DNA of 64,000 nucleotides from Clostridia bacterium UC5.1-1C12 (GCA_001305055.1 BBZX01000007.1:99199-163198); one strand, 5' to 3'. Positions 29,563-39,012 are shown, counted from the stretch's first letter. Made by a program: numbers and translations. The notes: generated by a model from the sequence alone, not told the origin.

Positions 29563-29585
29563 AAGAATTAAAATTAACTTATAAT
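29557..29585 (+). promoter_or_regulatory. sigma-A promoter of the signal-peptidase-like gene
   Basis: TTGCAA (29557-29562) and TATAAT (29580-29585) with a 17-base spacer. The -35 hexamer is the same six base pairs used by the divergent IIB promoter. Confidence 0.65.
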
Positions 29586-29609
29586 AATGCAGTAAAACAA
29601 GAGGAAATT

Positions 29610-30161
29610 ATGACAAAAGAAACATGCTATAAATTTATTAAAACGATCTTCACTTATGGTTCCTTGGTGTTTGTGATCGGGTTAGCCGCCTGGATCATCC
29701 GTGATTTCTGTATGATTGATGTTGTCATTCAGGGACAGGAAATGACGCCGACCATCGATGAAGGCACGACAGGTGCGACCTTTCTCTGGCATGAAGACTT
29801 TCAGCGCGGTGATTTGGTTTTGATTAAACAGCCGGGCGGTCAGGGATATGCGATTCGCCGCATCATTGCCTTGCCTAATGAAACCGTATCCTGTGTGGAT
29901 GAGGTCATTTATGTGAATGGTGAACCGCTGGATGAAGATTATCTGGATGCTGACTATGTTAAAAAGATGCAGCGCCGTTACGGTTACTTTACCCGTGATT
30001 TTAATGAGGTCGAGCTGTGGACCAATGAGTATTTCCTGCTTGGTGACAATCGTATCGCCGCACAGGAAACTGATTCAAGAGCATTAGGCGCTTATACGGA
30101 GAATAGTTTAAAAGGTAAGAATTTAATCCTCTTATCGCCGAATTTTGAAGTTATCAAATAA
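29610..30161 (+). CDS. signal peptidase I paralogue lacking both catalytic residues
   Basis: 183-residue membrane protein of the S26A family. One N-terminal membrane helix (TYGSLVFVIGLAAWII) is followed by the extracytoplasmic beta domain. Boxes are recognisable but the dyad is lost: the box B motif G-x-S-M-x-P-T reads GQEMTPT with Glu44 at the serine position, and box D reads YAIRRIIALP with Arg83 where the general-base Lys is expected. Box C (RGDLVLIKQP) and box E (LLGDNRIAAQETDSRALG) are intact. Both changes are read within an unbroken frame. It is therefore likely a pseudo-enzyme. Start at 29610 behind AAGAGGAAAT. Confidence 0.9.
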   Translation: MTKETCYKFIKTIFTYGSLVFVIGLAAWIIRDFCMIDVVIQGQEMTPTIDEGTTGATFLWHEDFQRGDLVLIKQPGGQGYAIRRIIALPNETVSCVDEVIYVNGEPLDEDYLDADYVKKMQRRYGYFTRDFNEVELWTNEYFLLGDNRIAAQETDSRALGAYTENSLKGKNLILLSPNFEVIK

Positions 30162-30201
30162 AAGCTTCCTCCTTATGATATAATATCGTAAGGGGTTTTT
30201 T

Positions 30202-31154
30202 ATGGATAACGAACTGCCTGTCATTGATGAATCTGTCATTGAAAAACCCAGGGAGTTAACAAAAAAAGATTTAAAAAAAGAATTTAAGCATCTGGGCGGT
30301 GCTTTGCTGTTTAATCTGGTGCTGCAAATATTTGTAGCTGGCCTGCTGTCAGTGGTGATCCTTGCAATCGCTAAAAGCTATGGTTTCTATCATGTGAATT
30401 ATAACCTGATGCTGATGGTCACTTTGGTGTTTACACTGTTATGCGCGGATACGATTCCCTTCTTTATCTGTGCTCATCGGCTTAAAATCAAGCTTCGCAC
30501 CTATCTTGTGAAACCAGCCGTCAGCGGCGCTGAAATGGTAAGATGGTTTTTAATCATCATGGGCATTGTCGCTGTTTACAATCTGCTGTCTACCGCGCTG
30601 ATCAATACCTTTCCTAATATTGAATTTCAGCAGACAGGTCTTGAAGGCTTCAGCGCGACTGACTGGATCACCCTGCTGATGAGCTACATTGCGATTGCTG
30701 TCATAGCACCGATATTTGAAGAAATTGCATTTCGCGGTTTATGTCTGCATGTTTTCGGCAAATACGGAACTCGTTTTGCCATCATCGCGTCATCGATGCT
30801 CTTTGCTCTATTGCACGGCAATGTCATTCAAGTCTGTTTGCTTTTGGTTTAGGAATCCTGCTTGCTTTACTGACATTAAAAGCAAAATCAATACTGCCGG
30901 CAATTTTCGTTCATTTTGCTAATAACAGCATTGCTTTGATTCCTGTGGAATGGTTCGTCTTTCTGTTATTCGGCATCTTTATTTTGGGCGGTTTATTCTG
31001 CTATTTCACCCATCGTGATATCTTCAAGCTGGATGAGACAGTGCCAAATCATCGATTCTGCTGGGATGCGCTGATGGCAACGCCGTCTATCTTGATGGTT
31101 GTTATTATTTATACATTGATGATCATTTTCACAACGGTGATGTGGTTCATGTAG
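30202..31154 (+). CDS. CPBP-family intramembrane metalloprotease, one frameshift
   Basis: Abi/CAAX-protease-type membrane protein, about 317 residues and roughly eight helices. The catalytic motifs are intact: EEIAFRG, LFALLHGN and FVHFANNS (Glu-Glu-Arg, His, His/Asn). The break near 30828 (one A missing) joins HGNVIQ to SLFAFGLGILLALL. An N-terminal charged region (RELTKKDLKKEFKHLGG) precedes the first helix. The upstream signal-peptidase-like gene is in the same direction, 40 bases away, with a near-palindrome in between. Role (protein processing, bacteriocin immunity) unknown. Confidence 0.88.
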
Positions 31155-31161
31155 CTAATAT

Positions 31162-31189
31162 AAAGTCAATCAAACGATTGACTTTTTTT
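31162..31189 (+). terminator. terminator of the CPBP gene
   Basis: AAGTCAATC and GATTGACTT stem over AAAC followed by a T-run. Confidence 0.88.
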
Positions 31190-31193
31190 AAAA

Positions 31194-31222
31194 GAAAAAA
31201 ATCATGCCGCTCTGACATGATT
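31194..31222 (-). terminator. terminator of the sirtuin unit
   Basis: Minus strand AATCATG and CATGATT arms followed by TTTTTTTC, placed back to back with the CPBP terminator. Confidence 0.75.
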
Positions 31223-31298
31223 TCATATTTATAGGTATAGCTGAATTTCAAAACCTAGCTTAATACTTTAATCGGCAAATAATAGCTCAGCTTCCTGT

Positions 31299-32036
31299 TC
31301 AAGCATTTTCAATCAATTTCATTGCCTCAGACAGCACCTTGGCAATAGATTCATTAAGGATAAGATCGGCTCGGCTGTCATAAGCTGTCGCGTCCTTATT
31401 GATTAAAATCAATTGGCTGCCATGAAAATAATCAAGCAAACCAGCCGCCGGATAGACGACTAAACTAGTGCCGCCGACAATCAGCACATCCGCGTTATTA
31501 ATTGCCGAAATTGCTCCGCGCAGGATTTGCGCGTCCAAGCCTTCCTCATAAAGCACCACATCGGGTTTTATGATACCGCCGCAGGCGCATCTAGGAATCT
31601 GTCCCTTCTGTTTCAGCATCTCATTCAGTGAATAATGAGCGCCGCATTGCTGACATGTATTGCGATGCACGCTGCCATGCAGCTCATACACACGCTTAGA
31701 ACCGGCCGCCTGATGCAGCCCATCAATATTTTGTGTGATAATAGCATCAAGATTACCCATTGCCTCAAGCTTTGCCAGCACCTCATGCGCGGCGTTAGGC
31801 ATTGCATTGGGATAAATCATTTCATTAAAATAAAAATCATAAAAGGCCTTGGGATCATACTCATACATTGAATGTGACAGCATTCTTTCAGCCGGATATT
31901 TATATGTTTTTTTCTGATACAAACCATCACTGCTCCTGAAATCAGGAATATTACTTTCGGTACTCACACCGGCACCGCCAAAAAATACGATATGTCTCTT
32001 CTTCAAGCTTTCCGCAAGCTCTTCAATCTTACTCAT
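31299..32036 (-). CDS. NAD-dependent protein deacylase (sirtuin)
   Basis: Removes acetyl or related acyl groups from lysines using NAD. It has 245 residues. VFFGGAGVSTESNIPDFRS is the NAD-binding signature, ITQNIDGLHQAAGS holds the catalytic Asn-Asp region, and YELHGSVHRN carries the catalytic His. The zinc ligands are CQQC and, 20 residues on, CAC. ILVGGTSLVVYPAAGLLDY type C-terminus (VLIVGGTSLVVYPAAG). No Tyr-Arg desuccinylase pair is obvious. The start overlaps the end of the coiled-coil gene by 8 bases, so the two are probably coupled. Confidence 0.95.
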   Translation of the reverse strand: MSKIEELAESLKKRHIVFFGGAGVSTESNIPDFRSSDGLYQKKTYKYPAERMLSHSMYEYDPKAFYDFYFNEMIYPNAMPNAAHEVLAKLEAMGNLDAIITQNIDGLHQAAGSKRVYELHGSVHRNTCQQCGAHYSLNEMLKQKGQIPRCACGGIIKPDVVLYEEGLDAQILRGAISAINNADVLIVGGTSLVVYPAAGLLDYFHGSQLILINKDATAYDSRADLILNESIAKVLSEAMKLIENA

Positions 32037-32921
32037 TCCGTTCTCCTACCGCATTGATGCAGTCAAGCATTTCAATAATTTTATTCTGATTCATGCGCAG
32101 CTGAATATCCAAATCATGCAGCGCATCAACGATTTGCTTCTTTATTTTCATAATCTGCTTCTTAAGCGTTATCACTTCATCTTCAAAAAATAATCCATTA
32201 AAAAATTATCCACGATCTGATCAGCTACTGGCACAAAATCAATTTCCAGCACTGATTCATTCAGCTTAGGACAGCGGTCATAAGCAGCCTCAAATTGATC
32301 CAGCGTCCGTTTCAGCTGAGCAATCAGCTCCTGCATCGCGTTAAGCCTTTCAAATTGCTTGCTGCCCTTGGTTAAAGAAGATTCAAACAGATGCTTTTGC
32401 GTCGATGAAAAGCAGCCGTCAAAAACCTCATGAATCAAAGCCAGCGCTTTCTCGCCCAAATGCTGAGCGTCATTGATCCGCTTATTTTCAAGACGGCATT
32501 TTTCAATTACCATTTCAAGCTGTTCCAACACCTCATTATCCTGATGTGTAGCCTGCAGCTTCTTCTCCTGCATCAGTTTAAAGTATTGCTTATCAAAGCT
32601 GCCCTGAGCCTTTAATTCCTCCACAACACGGTCATAGTCAGCCTGCAGCACCGACAAATCGTTTTCCTTCTGCTTCAAATCAAGAATCTCTTTGATCGTC
32701 TGATCTTCTTTTCTCTTTCTAAAATTAGAAACCAATGATGCGATACTCAAACGATAATTATGCTTGCCTTCTTCACTGGCATTAACCCTCGAGCGCATCT
32801 TTTCAATTTCCGACAGCTTATTTTCTAATTGATTTTTGAGACTCTGCTTCTCTAACTGCAAAAGCTTTGTCCTCTCCATTTGATGTTTTAATTCCACAAT
32901 CTGTTTATTGATATGTGCCAT
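32029..32921 (-). CDS. coiled-coil protein of unknown function, one frameshift
   Basis: About 298 residues, nearly all helical with heptad-like spacing of Leu/Ile and many Lys/Glu/Gln (for example HQMERTKLLQLEKQSLKNQL). No membrane segment, signal or known domain that I recognise. The frame breaks in a T-run near 32188; with one T added, MDYF continues FEDEVITLKKQIMKIKKQIV and ends GERNE, overlapping the sirtuin start. Start taken at 32921; 32927 is an alternative. Sandwiched between a DUF1653 gene and the sirtuin on the same strand. Confidence 0.7.
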
Positions 32922-32936
32922 GAGCATCCCCGCTTT

Positions 32937-33142
32937 CTAGTCCACACGCGTAAATCGTGCAACCTGCCTGCCATCTCTCTCAATCACTTCATCAAACATC
33001 TGTAACGGCGTATCCAGACCCCGTGATCGCCGTAACATGCCCGATATACCACATATTCCTCTTCCGTTTCAGAATGTTTGGCAATCGTCAGCACCTCATA
33101 TAAATTACCTTTAAAATGACGGTAAAATCCTGGTTTAATCAT
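32937..33142 (-). CDS. DUF1653 protein, one frameshift
   Basis: Small protein of 68 residues when corrected. [43 protein letters not shown] is diagnostic of DUF1653. Near 33015 one base is missing; the correct frame continues [18 protein letters not shown]. The span of 206 bases is one short of 69 codons, which fits a single deletion. An AAGGAGAT site precedes the ATG, which overlaps the stop of the upstream exported protein gene. Function unknown. Confidence 0.85.
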
Positions 33143-33997
33143 CCGTCGTATCTCCTTCAGTTGCCGGTTCAGAGTTTTCTTCTCCCTCATCGCTTGGCGG
33201 CAGCTCACTGTCCTCCCGCTTGATATCAATGCTGATGCGATCTTCCGTACTGATCTGTACGACATCAAACAGCCATGTGATCCGCCAGCTTGCCAGTCCC
33301 TCAGGCAATGAAGCTGTCGGCAGGAAGTAGGTTGTCTGCATCGTTACATAATTATTAGTATGCGACAGTTCAGTATTGGCAACAAACTCAACGGCACTGT
33401 CCGCATCGCTGCTGTCTTTTACCGTAATAATCGGCGTGCCGACCGGTGTTGACAGATTATATGTATAGCTCAGCGAAATCATAATACCCTCACCCAAAAG
33501 CGGATCATTGACCCATTCACTGCTCTTTTGAAAATCAAAAATGTAATCTACGACAACACTCGTCTTTCACTGATTGACACCTCATTCTTTAATGAACAGC
33601 GAAGCTCAAACTCGTTGACACCGGTAGCAAATTGATATACGGTTATCGGCATTTCATAACTTTGCGTATTCGTCACATCAGCAATTAAATTATTCTGTGA
33701 ATAAAGTTCGATTTTTTCAATCACTGAATCATTGCTGGCAATATCCCAATAAAGAATAACCGAATTGCCGCCATCATCAAACTGTCCATAAAAATTACGG
33801 ATAACCGCTCGCTCATGAGTATCCTCAGGTTCATCATCATTGCCCTGCGGCGGCTGTTCATCGACCAGATTGGGCGGCAGTACAATATCGCTGGGTTTAT
33901 TGATTGACAGCGCATAAACCGCAACGGCAGCCATAACGACAAATATAAATGTTAAAACTGCCACAAACATCTTATTTTTCTTAATGAATTCCATCAT
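33135..33997 (-). CDS. membrane-anchored extracellular protein of unknown function, one frameshift
   Basis: About 287 residues when corrected. It begins [30 protein letters not shown], an N-terminal anchor. A Pro-rich linker ([19 protein letters not shown]) is followed by two beta-rich parts and a very acidic tail ([19 protein letters not shown]). The frame breaks near 33552: RRVL continues in the next frame as [22 protein letters not shown] do not recognise the domains; the pattern resembles surface beta-sandwich modules. Start at 33997 behind AAAGGTGAT. It heads the DUF1653, coiled-coil, sirtuin run. Confidence 0.72.
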
Positions 33998-34057
33998 GCA
34001 TATCACCTTTTTCATATTTATTATAACAGAATTCCAGCATTTGCCCACGTTTTATGC

Positions 34058-34080
34058 AAAGAAAAAGACCCGCAGGTCTT
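34058..34080 (-). terminator. terminator of metQ
   Basis: AAGACC and GGTCTT stem over TGCG (minus strand) followed by TTTTCTTTG, starting right at the metQ stop. Confidence 0.85.
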
Positions 34081-34915
34081 AATCAAATACAGAAATAACC
34101 AATGTACCAAAAGTATTTTCAATAAATGTCTTAGTATCGGCGCTGGTTAATGCCTTTTTCAGTGCTTCAATTTTCTCGTCATTCTCATGGCCTTCCTTTA
34201 CAACAAGAACATTCGCATATTCCTGAGCACCCTCACTGTTCTTATCCTCACTCACACAAAGCTTATCAACAATATCTGCGCTTAATGCATAATTGCCGTT
34301 GATTACCGCATAATCAACATCCGGTAAAATTGCTGACAGGTTCTTTGCCTCAATCTCAACAATTTTTATATTCTTCGGATTTTCTTCAATATCCAGAACC
34401 GTTGCTGCCAAACCTACACCCGCTTTAATTTTAATCAAGCCATGAGCTTCAAGCAGCTGCAGCGCTCTTGCCTCGTTCGTACCATCATTAGGCACCGCAA
34501 TCTGTGCGCCATCCTTTATATCATCCAGCGTCAGTGTATCCTTAATTTCACTGCTGCCGCCGGCATAGACGCCAAGCGGTTCAAAATGAACCTTTAAAAC
34601 AGATGCTAAATGGGTTCCGTAATCGTTATTAAAACCATCAAGATAAGGCTGATGCTGGAAATAATTCGCATCCAGCTCATCATTCTCCAATGCTGTATTC
34701 GGTATAATATAATCATCAAATTCCTTGATCACAAGATCGTATCCCTCAGCCTTTAATGTCTCTTTAACCGATTCAAGAATCTGCGCATGCGGGCTTGGAC
34801 TTGCACCGACGATAATCGTTTCTAATTCGGCTGGATCACTTGCCGGCGGATTATTGTTACTGCTGCAGCCAGCTAATAATGCAACAACTAATAAACTTGA
34901 TAATAATTTTTTCAT
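34079..34915 (-). CDS. metQ: MetQ/NlpA-type methionine-binding lipoprotein
   Basis: Extracellular solute-binding lipoprotein of an ABC methionine importer, 278 residues. The signal peptide ends in LLAGCSSNNNP, with Cys17 as the lipidation site. IIVGASPSPHAQILESVKETL, NYFQHQPYLDGF and IAVPNDGTNEARALQLLEAHGLI are family signatures. No metN or metI lies next to it; the gene stands alone between its terminator and a long T-box leader, so the ATPase and permease must be elsewhere. Regulation by uncharged tRNA-Met is likely from the leader. Confidence 0.93.
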   Translation of the reverse strand: MKKLLSSLLVVALLAGCSSNNNPPASDPAELETIIVGASPSPHAQILESVKETLKAEGYDLVIKEFDDYIIPNTALENDELDANYFQHQPYLDGFNNDYGTHLASVLKVHFEPLGVYAGGSSEIKDTLTLDDIKDGAQIAVPNDGTNEARALQLLEAHGLIKIKAGVGLAATVLDIEENPKNIKIVEIEAKNLSAILPDVDYAVINGNYALSADIVDKLCVSEDKNSEGAQEYANVLVVKEGHENDEKIEALKKALTSADTKTFIENTFGTLVISVFD

Positions 34916-34957
34916 TTTCCTGTTCTCCTTTTATTTTAATTCAACTCAATGGATGAA

Positions 34958-35226
34958 AAAACTTTCATCCTGAAAGGACGAAGTTGACTTCGTGTTACCA
35001 CCTTACTTCACTGATATCTCACAATACCAGCCTCTTCAAGTACGCCTGCATACAGGTTATACCCTATCGCTTTAACGGGCGAATCCGACATTGCCTAAGC
35101 AACCCTCAGCAATGCAACTCCAAGACCATTTTCAGCAGTTATTTCCTTTATCCTCTTGCACCCTGTGAGGACTCTCTGTGAAAGCTTTAATGCCTACTCT
35201 TCTCTTCATCGTTTTTGTATGGCACT
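34958..35226 (-). promoter_or_regulatory. T-box riboswitch leader of metQ (probably Met)
   Basis: Minus strand AAGGTGGTAACACG (about 34991-35005) is a T-box core. A terminator follows, AACTTCGTCCT paired with AGGATGAAAGTT and a T-run. Stem I-like sequence with AGAGAG and a GAAAATGGTCTTGGAG stretch containing a candidate ATG specifier precede it. Length about 270 bases. The methionine-transport gene downstream agrees with an ATG specifier. Confidence 0.87.
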
Positions 35227-35255
35227 ATTATATCGGCTCGCTGATCGCTTGTCAA
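35227..35255 (-). promoter_or_regulatory. consensus sigma-A promoter of the metQ leader
   Basis: TTGACA (35250-35255) and TATAAT (35227-35232), both perfect, with a 17-base spacer on the minus strand. Confidence 0.92.
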
Positions 35256-35302
35256 TATATTTTCAGAAATATTTTATAAATTTTCATATTATGAAAATAA
35301 AA

Positions 35303-35416
35303 TCATTTCAGTTTCTTTTGGTGAAACATCGCACCAATTACAGAAGCCGCACCCAACACTAAGGTAATCACTGTAAACACAGCCGCAAAAGCGCTGATTT
35401 TATGCTTGTTCTTCAT
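35303..35416 (-). CDS. 37-residue single-pass membrane peptide after the sensor kinase
   Basis: Begins MKNKHKISAFAAVFTVITLV, continues through a Gly/Ala-rich helix (LGAASVIGAM) and ends in a short basic tail, FHQKKLK. One membrane segment with positive charge at both ends. The GGGAGGA ribosome site lies inside the end of the sensor kinase gene, and the reading frame overlaps the kinase stop by 17 bases, so translation is probably coupled. No homology is recognised; it could be a regulatory or stress peptide linked to the two-component system. Confidence 0.6.
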   Translation of the reverse strand: MKNKHKISAFAAVFTVITLVLGAASVIGAMFHQKKLK

Positions 35417-37613
35417 TTCCTTCCTCCCTCTCTGCCGCCTTTTCAAGCACAGCAAATTTTAATATCACCTTAAATAAATCACCGTCAACCAAAACCTTAA
35501 TACTGCCGCCCTGCAATTCTGTAAAGCTCTTGGCGATTGCCAATCCCAAACCGCTGCCTTCAGAATTTCTGGAAGCATCATTGCGGACGAAACGCTCCGT
35601 CAGCTCATCAGGCGCATAAGTAATTTCCGTAGCTGATACATTCTTGAAGGATACCACAGCAAAGCCATTTTCTTCTTTCAATTCAATATAAACGCGGGTA
35701 TAAGGCATTGCATATTTGAAAATATTCATATAAAGATTATCAAAAATACGATAGGTCTTCGGCGAATCCAGCATACAGATGATTTTCTGTTCCGAATAAG
35801 AGGTTTTAAAGGTCAGATTGCTCGCTTCAATCTTATCACTCATTTCAAAATGAATCTGTTTAAGCAGATCACTTAAATTAACCTCTACTAAATTACACTG
35901 CACATTGCCGCTTTCAACCTTACTAATTTCAAACAAATCATCGATGCAGCGTTTCAGCCGCAGTGAGCTGTTATCTAAAATCTGAATGTAATGCTGACGT
36001 TCTTCATCCGTAATATTTTCTTTTTGAAGCAGATCAATATAACTGATTAAGGTAGTCAGCGGCGTCTTTAAGTCGTGTGACACATTGGAAATCAGTTCGG
36101 TTTTCATTTTTGAGGAACGAACTTCCTCTTCGACCGCCTGCTTAAAGCCTGTCTTAATGCCCAGCAGATTATCCTTCACTTCCCCAAAAATCGCCAGATC
36201 ATTTTCAACCTCAATATCAAGATTGCCTAATGAAAGCTCCTTGGTCACACTTTCAAGGACGCGGAACTGCTGCTGCATGCCGCCGGCTATCCGTTTGATA
36301 TACTGATAAGTAAAAATCGTATAAAGAATCAGCAGCAATGGCCCGAAAGCCAGAAGATACAAGCAATACAGCCAACCAAGAGATTCAGAATCAAAGCTGT
36401 GGCAATTTTTTTATTCAGCTTATCCGAAAGATCCAAGCCTCTGAATACATCAAAGAAAGCACCGATTTTACGGCAGCACCAGCCGATGATCGTGTTATTC
36501 ATAAAGAAATCAGAGAAGCCTTGAATAAAGATTAATTTAATCTCATATACCGCTACAGTTACTAAAAACAAATAGATAAAACCGCTGAAAAACAAGATGC
36601 TATTGGTTATGATAACCGCCTTATCCGCCGATATATTCTGCAATATATCAGTAATAAAATCAGTTGTCCCCATATTTACAAGCACTAAATATGTCCAGCC
36701 AAAGATTAAAGAAATCCCTAGGCTGAGCAGTCCGACCATTAATTCAAACGGACATTTCAGCAGTGCATTATAGGCAGATAACTCACGCGCATGTCTTGTG
36801 GCGATAAAGCATGCCGCGACAATCGCTGCGGTGGTGATCACCATAAAACCAACATGCCCGCATCCTCATTCATCGCTGAATAACCAGGCAGATAGCGTGA
36901 ATAAATCGTGCCGTCAACCAGCATCTGATAACGCTCATTACTGATCGCATAGATAAAAGTCGCATCGGTAATCGGTTCTACATTGACCTTACTGCTGTTT
37001 TCAGCCACTCCGTTTTGAACAATGGACTCAAAATTAAACGCTGATGACTCCATCAACGCACCCTTAAAAAACTTAGATGATACGGTCTTCAGCAAATCCT
37101 GAGATGCATTGCTGATTGTAAGATTACCGGCAGCATCATAATGCATAATGACATACCACTTAAAATATTTTGCTTTATCATTGCCAGAATTCTTTAAATC
37201 CGACAGATCGATTGAATAGCTTCGAGTATCATTTGACTCGGCATAAAAATCAAGAATCATATTTTTACGCTGAAGCGTGTAGTATAAATCTTCAAAATCA
37301 TTTGGACTTTCCACATTGCTGTAACTGCTTATAAAATCATTAAACAATTCAGCGGTATCCGCATCCGGATTTTTAAGCAAAAGCTCGCTGTAAGAAATAT
37401 TCTTGCCCGCTTCCAGTGATTTTAAATGCTTATACTGAACGATATTATCGATAAACAGATCATCTAAAAAATAATCATTGGTATCAAGACTTGTCAGATC
37501 AGGTTCATTTTTTTCTGCGGAAATCATTGGTTTGGCAATAACCATGCCCAATGATAACAAAGCGATGATTAAGATTAAAAGAAACCCAAAGAGTTTATTG
37601 CTCTTTTTTCCAT
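35400..37613 (-). CDS. sensor histidine kinase, three frameshifts
   Basis: Membrane sensor of about 737 residues. N-terminal signal anchor MEKKSNKLFGFLLILIIALLSLGM, a large extracytoplasmic region (about 40-260), several central membrane helices (VGLLSLGISLIFGWTYLVLV and others), then the kinase core. H-box NVSHDLKTPLTTLISYIDLL, N-box NLYMNIFKYA and G-box GSGLGLAIAKS are present. Breaks: near 37605 (A-run in the fifth codon), near 36842 (T-run, AGMLVF to MVITTAAIV) and near 36355 (GCI to LYLLAFGPLLLILY). Ten bases downstream of its response regulator. Signal unknown; the architecture recalls VanS/BceS-like envelope-sensing kinases only in the core. Confidence 0.88.
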
Positions 37614-37622
37614 AATGTCCTC

Positions 37623-38330
37623 CTAAAGTTTCTCGATTTTATAACCTACACCCCATACCACTTTTAAATAGTGCGGATTCTTCGGATCGAGTTCAATTTT
37701 CTCACGAATGTTACGAATATGCACCATCACCGTTTCGGTATTGATCGCATCTTCATTCCATACATGTTCATATATTTCATCACTTGAAAAGACATGACCC
37801 GGGTGTTTGATCAGCATCTGAAGAATTTTAAATTCGATCGGTGTCAGGCGTACAGGATTGCCGTCTACACTGACTTCCTTCGTATCAGCATTTAATTCAA
37901 GTCCGCCCTGGACATAAATATTATCATTGCTTTTCTCCTGAGTGACCATTTTTAAATAGCGCTGATAACGGCGCAGCTGTGAATTGACACGGGCCAATAG
38001 TTCCATCGGCACAAAGGGCTTCGTAACATAATCATCGGCTCCGATATTTAAGCCCATGATCTTATCCAGATCCTCAGACTTCGCCGAAAGAATCAAAAAT
38101 GGAAAATCATGATCCTCTCGCGCTTTTTTAATCATCGTTATGCCGTCCATGACCGGCATCATAACATCTACTAATGCCAGCTGAATATCATCATGCTCCT
38201 GAATTATCTTTAACCCTTCGGCGCCATTTTCAGCTTTGATTACATCATAACCCTGTGTTTTTAAATAAATTTCAATTGCCTCCGCAATTTCTTTTTCATC
38301 CTCCACAACTAATATCAACGTCTTATCCAT
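37623..38330 (-). CDS. OmpR-family response regulator
   Basis: DNA-binding regulator of 235 residues. The receiver domain has the acidic pair in LVVEDEKEIAEA, the phospho-acceptor Asp in LALVDVMMPVMDG, Ser/Thr in FLILSAKSED and Lys in DYVTKPFVPMELLARV. The winged helix at about 135-235 contains LTPIEFKILQMLIKHPGHVFSSDEI and VMVHIRNIREKIE. It is the first gene of the two-component operon; AAATACCTCC-type ribosome site lies just upstream. An AT-only 14-bp palindrome lies about 100 bases before the start. Confidence 0.95.
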   Translation of the reverse strand: MDKTLILVVEDEKEIAEAIEIYLKTQGYDVIKAENGAEGLKIIQEHDDIQLALVDVMMPVMDGITMIKKAREDHDFPFLILSAKSEDLDKIMGLNIGADDYVTKPFVPMELLARVNSQLRRYQRYLKMVTQEKSNDNIYVQGGLELNADTKEVSVDGNPVRLTPIEFKILQMLIKHPGHVFSSDEIYEHVWNEDAINTETVMVHIRNIREKIELDPKNPHYLKVVWGVGYKIEKL

Positions 38331-38431
38331 AAATACCTCCGTCAGCTTTTTTGTTTAATTTCACCATTTATTGTACCACATCTTTTCAACAACTAAATTA
38401 TATCGATGAATTCTTTAATTATACTGCAGAT

Positions 38432-38445
38432 AATTCTTAAGAATT
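38432..38445. promoter_or_regulatory. AATTCTTAAGAATT palindrome upstream of the response regulator
   Basis: Perfect 14-bp palindrome between a terminator and the two-component operon, with TATAAT-like elements nearby. It could be an operator for the OmpR-type regulator; no independent support. Confidence 0.35.
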
Positions 38446-38458
38446 TCTAAGGAATATA

Positions 38459-38489
38459 TTAAAAAAGACATTCACAAAATGAATGCCTT
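38459..38489 (-). terminator. terminator of the DUF4352-like gene
   Basis: Minus strand GGCATTCA and TGAATGTC arms around TTTTG followed by TTTTTTAA. Confidence 0.8.
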
Positions 38490-38492
38490 ATT

Positions 38493-38959
38493 TCACTGAC
38501 AATCCAGATTATAACGCAGCTTATACTGTTTCTCCGTATCGTCATCGTAATTCTCAAAATAGCGGAAGGTAACCTTCTTTGCTGATTCAGCAATAATATA
38601 TACCAGCTTGCCTTTAACCTCTTCATTAGGCTTCAAAGCAATTTCATCCTCAAATTGATAAGGTACACCGAAGTATTCCTCAGCCTCATACGGATCTTCC
38701 TTGTCATAACTGATCAGCAGATCATTTTGGAAAAAGAAAGAATCTCATTACTCAGATTATGCAGGGTGATGCTGGCAATCAGAAAGATGCCTCCCTCATC
38801 GACGACATAACCGCAGCATTCCTTTTCAACAATTTCCAGTTTATTGATTTTTAGTGTAAATGTATTCGTCTGAAATTCATTGCGCATTGCCTGATTTGGG
38901 CAATGGTCATTGATCAGATAGATAATTTGTTTTTCATTTGTTGTTTTAATTAGATCCAT
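38493..38959 (-). CDS. DUF4352-like beta-rich protein, one frameshift
   Basis: About 155 residues when corrected, with no signal peptide or anchor. The order (NTFTLKINKLEIVEKE, then IFLIASITLHNLSNEIL, then KPNEEVKGKLVYIIAE) resembles DUF4352 immunoglobulin-like domains, in which a first strand pair is followed by a conserved 'F..v.v.v.N' segment. The frame breaks near 38737 in a T-run: ILSF continues FQNDLLISYDKEDPYEAEEY and ends YKLRYNLDCQ. DUF4352 proteins are normally exported; here the export signal is missing. Family assignment moderate. Confidence 0.65.
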
Positions 38960-39012
38960 CTTTTCACTCCCTTGGTTTAAGTTTAACGAAACAGAAGTGA
39001 AAAGTGTCGAAT

